A stretch of 15,425 nt of DNA from an uncultured Clostridia bacterium (GTDB taxonomy: Bacteria; Bacillota; Clostridia; Christensenellales; UBA1242), in assembly GCA_937891595.1 (NCBI GenBank), contig CALATF010000044.1, forward strand, positions 1 through 15,425, read 5' to 3'. The notes beneath the pieces were generated by a model. The model saw only the letters and a list, made by a program, of their open reading frames with translations. It made no database searches and had not been told where the DNA came from. Shown piece after piece: positions 14,042 through 15,425 of this stretch. The position numbers and the translations under genes were made by a program. Position 1 is the stretch's first letter, and each line of letters starts with the position of its first letter.

Positions 14042-15425
14042 ATGAGTGAAGACGAGTTTATTGATGACGAACAACTTAATAATAACTTACAACCTATTGA
14101 TGGACAAATAGGTTTGGAGGAACTGTATGTTAGGGAAGAGGATGCAGAAGATGATGAAGGAGTTAACCTTGAACCTATAGATGGGCAGTTTTCTTTTGAC
14201 GATGTATTAAGTAGTGAAGAAGGTGTTAAGAACTTACTTTCACAAAGAAAAAAGTTTTATGAAGAAAGTGAAGTCGAAGTCCCGAAAGAAAGTATAAACA
14301 GTCTTAGCGAATTTTTTAAAGGAACGGACAAAGAAGAAAAAATAAAACAAAAGGAACGATTAAACGCGTTCTTTTCAGATGAAAAAACGGAAGATTTAGA
14401 CGACGAGTGTGTAAATGGACAAATACTTCAAGAATACACTAAAATTAAAATAGGGCTAAATAAGGACGTTAAAACTGATGTATATAAACATAATAAGGTT
14501 AAAAGTAAAAAAGAAGAATGCAATTTTCTGGATGAAGACACTGTTAAAAAAGAGAGTAAAAACACCGGTGTAGAACTTGAAAAACAAAGTGATTTGAAAG
14601 AAAATAATTATGAAGTAGATTTTGAAAAAACAAATAATAAAAATAATTATGTTGAAGATAAAGATGAACAAGTTTTAGAAATTGAAAAAGAAAAAGAGTT
14701 TGAAGATATAGAACGAATAGAAGAAGATTTTGAAACGTTAGAAGAGACAAAACAAGAAAGTAACAAAGAAGAAGGTAATGTAGAATTGGATAATTTTGAA
14801 AACAATAATACAACTAACAATGTAGATAATGTTGAAAACGAAGAAACTACAAAAAGTGTAAAAGTTAAAGTTAATAAAAATATTTCTAAAGAAAGTAATT
14901 CAGAAATTAATAACAAAGAATTTTTTATTAACGATGAAAATTCTAAAATGATTGATGATGTGAAAGAAATGAACAAAGACATTAGTGATATTGAAGTTAA
15001 TGTTGGCAGAGATGTTTTTGGGAATGATAACTCTCAGGAATCTGTAAAATCTAAAGTTGACATAGTTGAAAAAGTTATAAGTGAAAATTCTGGTGAAGAT
15101 GTTATTGACGGAATGCTTTACAAAAATTTAGATACCGTTTTACATGAATCTATGATACCTTATTCTGAACACGTTATATTAGATAGAGCATTGCCTAGGG
15201 TTGAAGACGGTTTGAAACCAGTTCAAAGAAGAATTCTTTATTCTATGTTAGAACTTGGTGTTACGCCTGATAAACCTTTTAGAAAGTCAGCCCGTATTGT
15301 TGGAGACTGTTTAGGTAAATATCACCCTCATGGTGATAAATCTGTTTATGATGCAATGGTAAGAATGGCACAACCATTTAACACAAATGAACTTCTTGTT
15401 AGCGGGCATGGTAACTTTGGTAGTG
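14042..15425 (+). CDS. Type IIA DNA topoisomerase subunit A with a long acidic N-terminal extension (3' truncated)
   Basis: This is the breakage-reunion partner of the preceding B subunit. The frame is open from the ATG at 14042 to the window end, 461 complete codons. The canonical core begins only at about residue 358: M-L-Y-K-N-L-D-T-V-L, then V-I-L-D-R-A-L-P-R-V-E-D-G-L-K-P-V-Q-R-R, G-K-Y-H-P-H-G-D-K-S-V-Y-D and G-H-G-N-F-G. The catalytic Tyr lies beyond the window. Typical GyrA/ParC proteins reach this point within about 30 residues. The extension is low-complexity and disorder-like, with about 100 Asp/Glu in 360 residues and many Lys/Asn. It carries two copies of P-I-D-G-Q (18-22 and 45-49). 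The residue matching E. coli GyrA Ser83 is Lys (15338-15340). AGGAGA at 14021-14026 is a distant ribosome binding site (15-base gap), and TAA at 14036 blocks any earlier start. Translation is probably coupled to the B subunit. An internal ATG at 15113 would give a conventional subunit but has no good ribosome binding site. Confidence 0.9.
   Translation, partial: MSEDEFIDDEQLNNNLQPIDGQIGLEELYVREEDAEDDEGVNLEPIDGQFSFDDVLSSEEGVKNLLSQRKKFYEESEVEVPKESINSLSEFFKGTDKEEKIKQKERLNAFFSDEKTEDLDDECVNGQILQEYTKIKIGLNKDVKTDVYKHNKVKSKKEECNFLDEDTVKKESKNTGVELEKQSDLKENNYEVDFEKTNNKNNYVEDKDEQVLEIEKEKEFEDIERIEEDFETLEETKQESNKEEGNVELDNFENNNTTNNVDNVENEETTKSVKVKVNKNISKESNSEINNKEFFINDENSKMIDDVKEMNKDISDIEVNVGRDVFGNDNSQESVKSKVDIVEKVISENSGEDVIDGMLYKNLDTVLHESMIPYSEHVILDRALPRVEDGLKPVQRRILYSMLELGVTPDKPFRKSARIVGDCLGKYHPHGDKSVYDAMVRMAQPFNTNELLVSGHGNFGS

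Noticed and set aside
14456..14982. Three overlapping minus-strand open frames rich in Ser, Leu and Phe
   Set aside because: They are the antisense of the Glu/Lys/Asn-rich extension of the A subunit. Complementing GAA/AAA/AAT codons gives open Leu/Phe/Ser frames. No ribosome binding sites, no recognisable domains.
1..15425. TGA never used as a stop, suggesting TGA recoded to Trp
   Set aside because: Trp is written TGG throughout and frames read at normal family length under the standard code. With only eleven stops in AT-rich DNA, absence of TGA can be bias.
1..15425. CRISPR array, tRNA, rRNA, insertion sequence or prophage
   Set aside because: No regularly spaced repeats, no cloverleaf-like GC-richer stretch, no transposase or phage structural gene was seen. 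The phage-fibre-like repeat in the protease gene is part of a single cellular protein.

Overview
The window is very AT-rich chromosomal DNA from a low-GC Gram-positive bacterium, most likely an uncultured Clostridia-type Bacillota, possibly gut-associated. The evidence is the block ftsK/spoIIIE–rimO–pgsA–cinA-like–recA (a layout common in Clostridia), AGGAGG-type ribosome binding sites, U-tailed hairpin terminators, and a Clostridia-style type IIA topoisomerase pair. The eleven visible stop codons are eight TAA and three TAG, with no TGA; Trp is encoded by TGG and the reading frames are intact, so the code looks standard. I see no rRNA, tRNA, CRISPR array, insertion sequence or prophage.

Layout. 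(1) 1-5318: a tight forward operon holding the 3' part of an FtsK/SpoIIIE DNA translocase, rimO, pgsA (overlapping the end of rimO), a strongly degenerate cinA homologue and recA. It is closed by a clear terminator at 5289-5318. (2) 5319-7103: a monocistronic predicted lipoprotein, an HtrA/DegP-like serine protease with N-terminal tandem repeats and short collagen-like Gly-X-Y runs. (3) 7117-7681: a short minus-strand HTH protein resembling the DNA-binding end of YafY/WYL regulators, without a WYL domain. It is followed by an AT-rich divergent control region with a LexA-box-like palindrome. (4) 7682-10075: a GH95-like glycosidase without a signal peptide and with apparently altered catalytic positions. 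(5) 10168-10668: an unrecognised 166-residue protein with its own promoter, a strong ribosome binding site and a long AT hairpin at the mRNA 5' end. A bidirectional terminator separates it from murG. (6) 10761-11825, minus strand: murG, here outside any visible division/cell-wall cluster. (7) 12087-15425: a type IIA topoisomerase B subunit (GyrB/ParE) and the start of its A-subunit partner. The A subunit carries an acidic N-terminal extension of about 357 residues before the catalytic core and runs off the window.

Most of the window is core chromosome biology: chromosome translocation, ribosome modification, phospholipid synthesis, recombination, peptidoglycan and topology. The points most worth a second look are the extended A subunit and its Lys at the quinolone-contact position, the degenerate CinA and GH95 active sites, the repeat-bearing protease, and the orphan gene with the 5' hairpin. 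I do not see a new multi-gene defence or mobile system here. The oddities are modified versions of known families.
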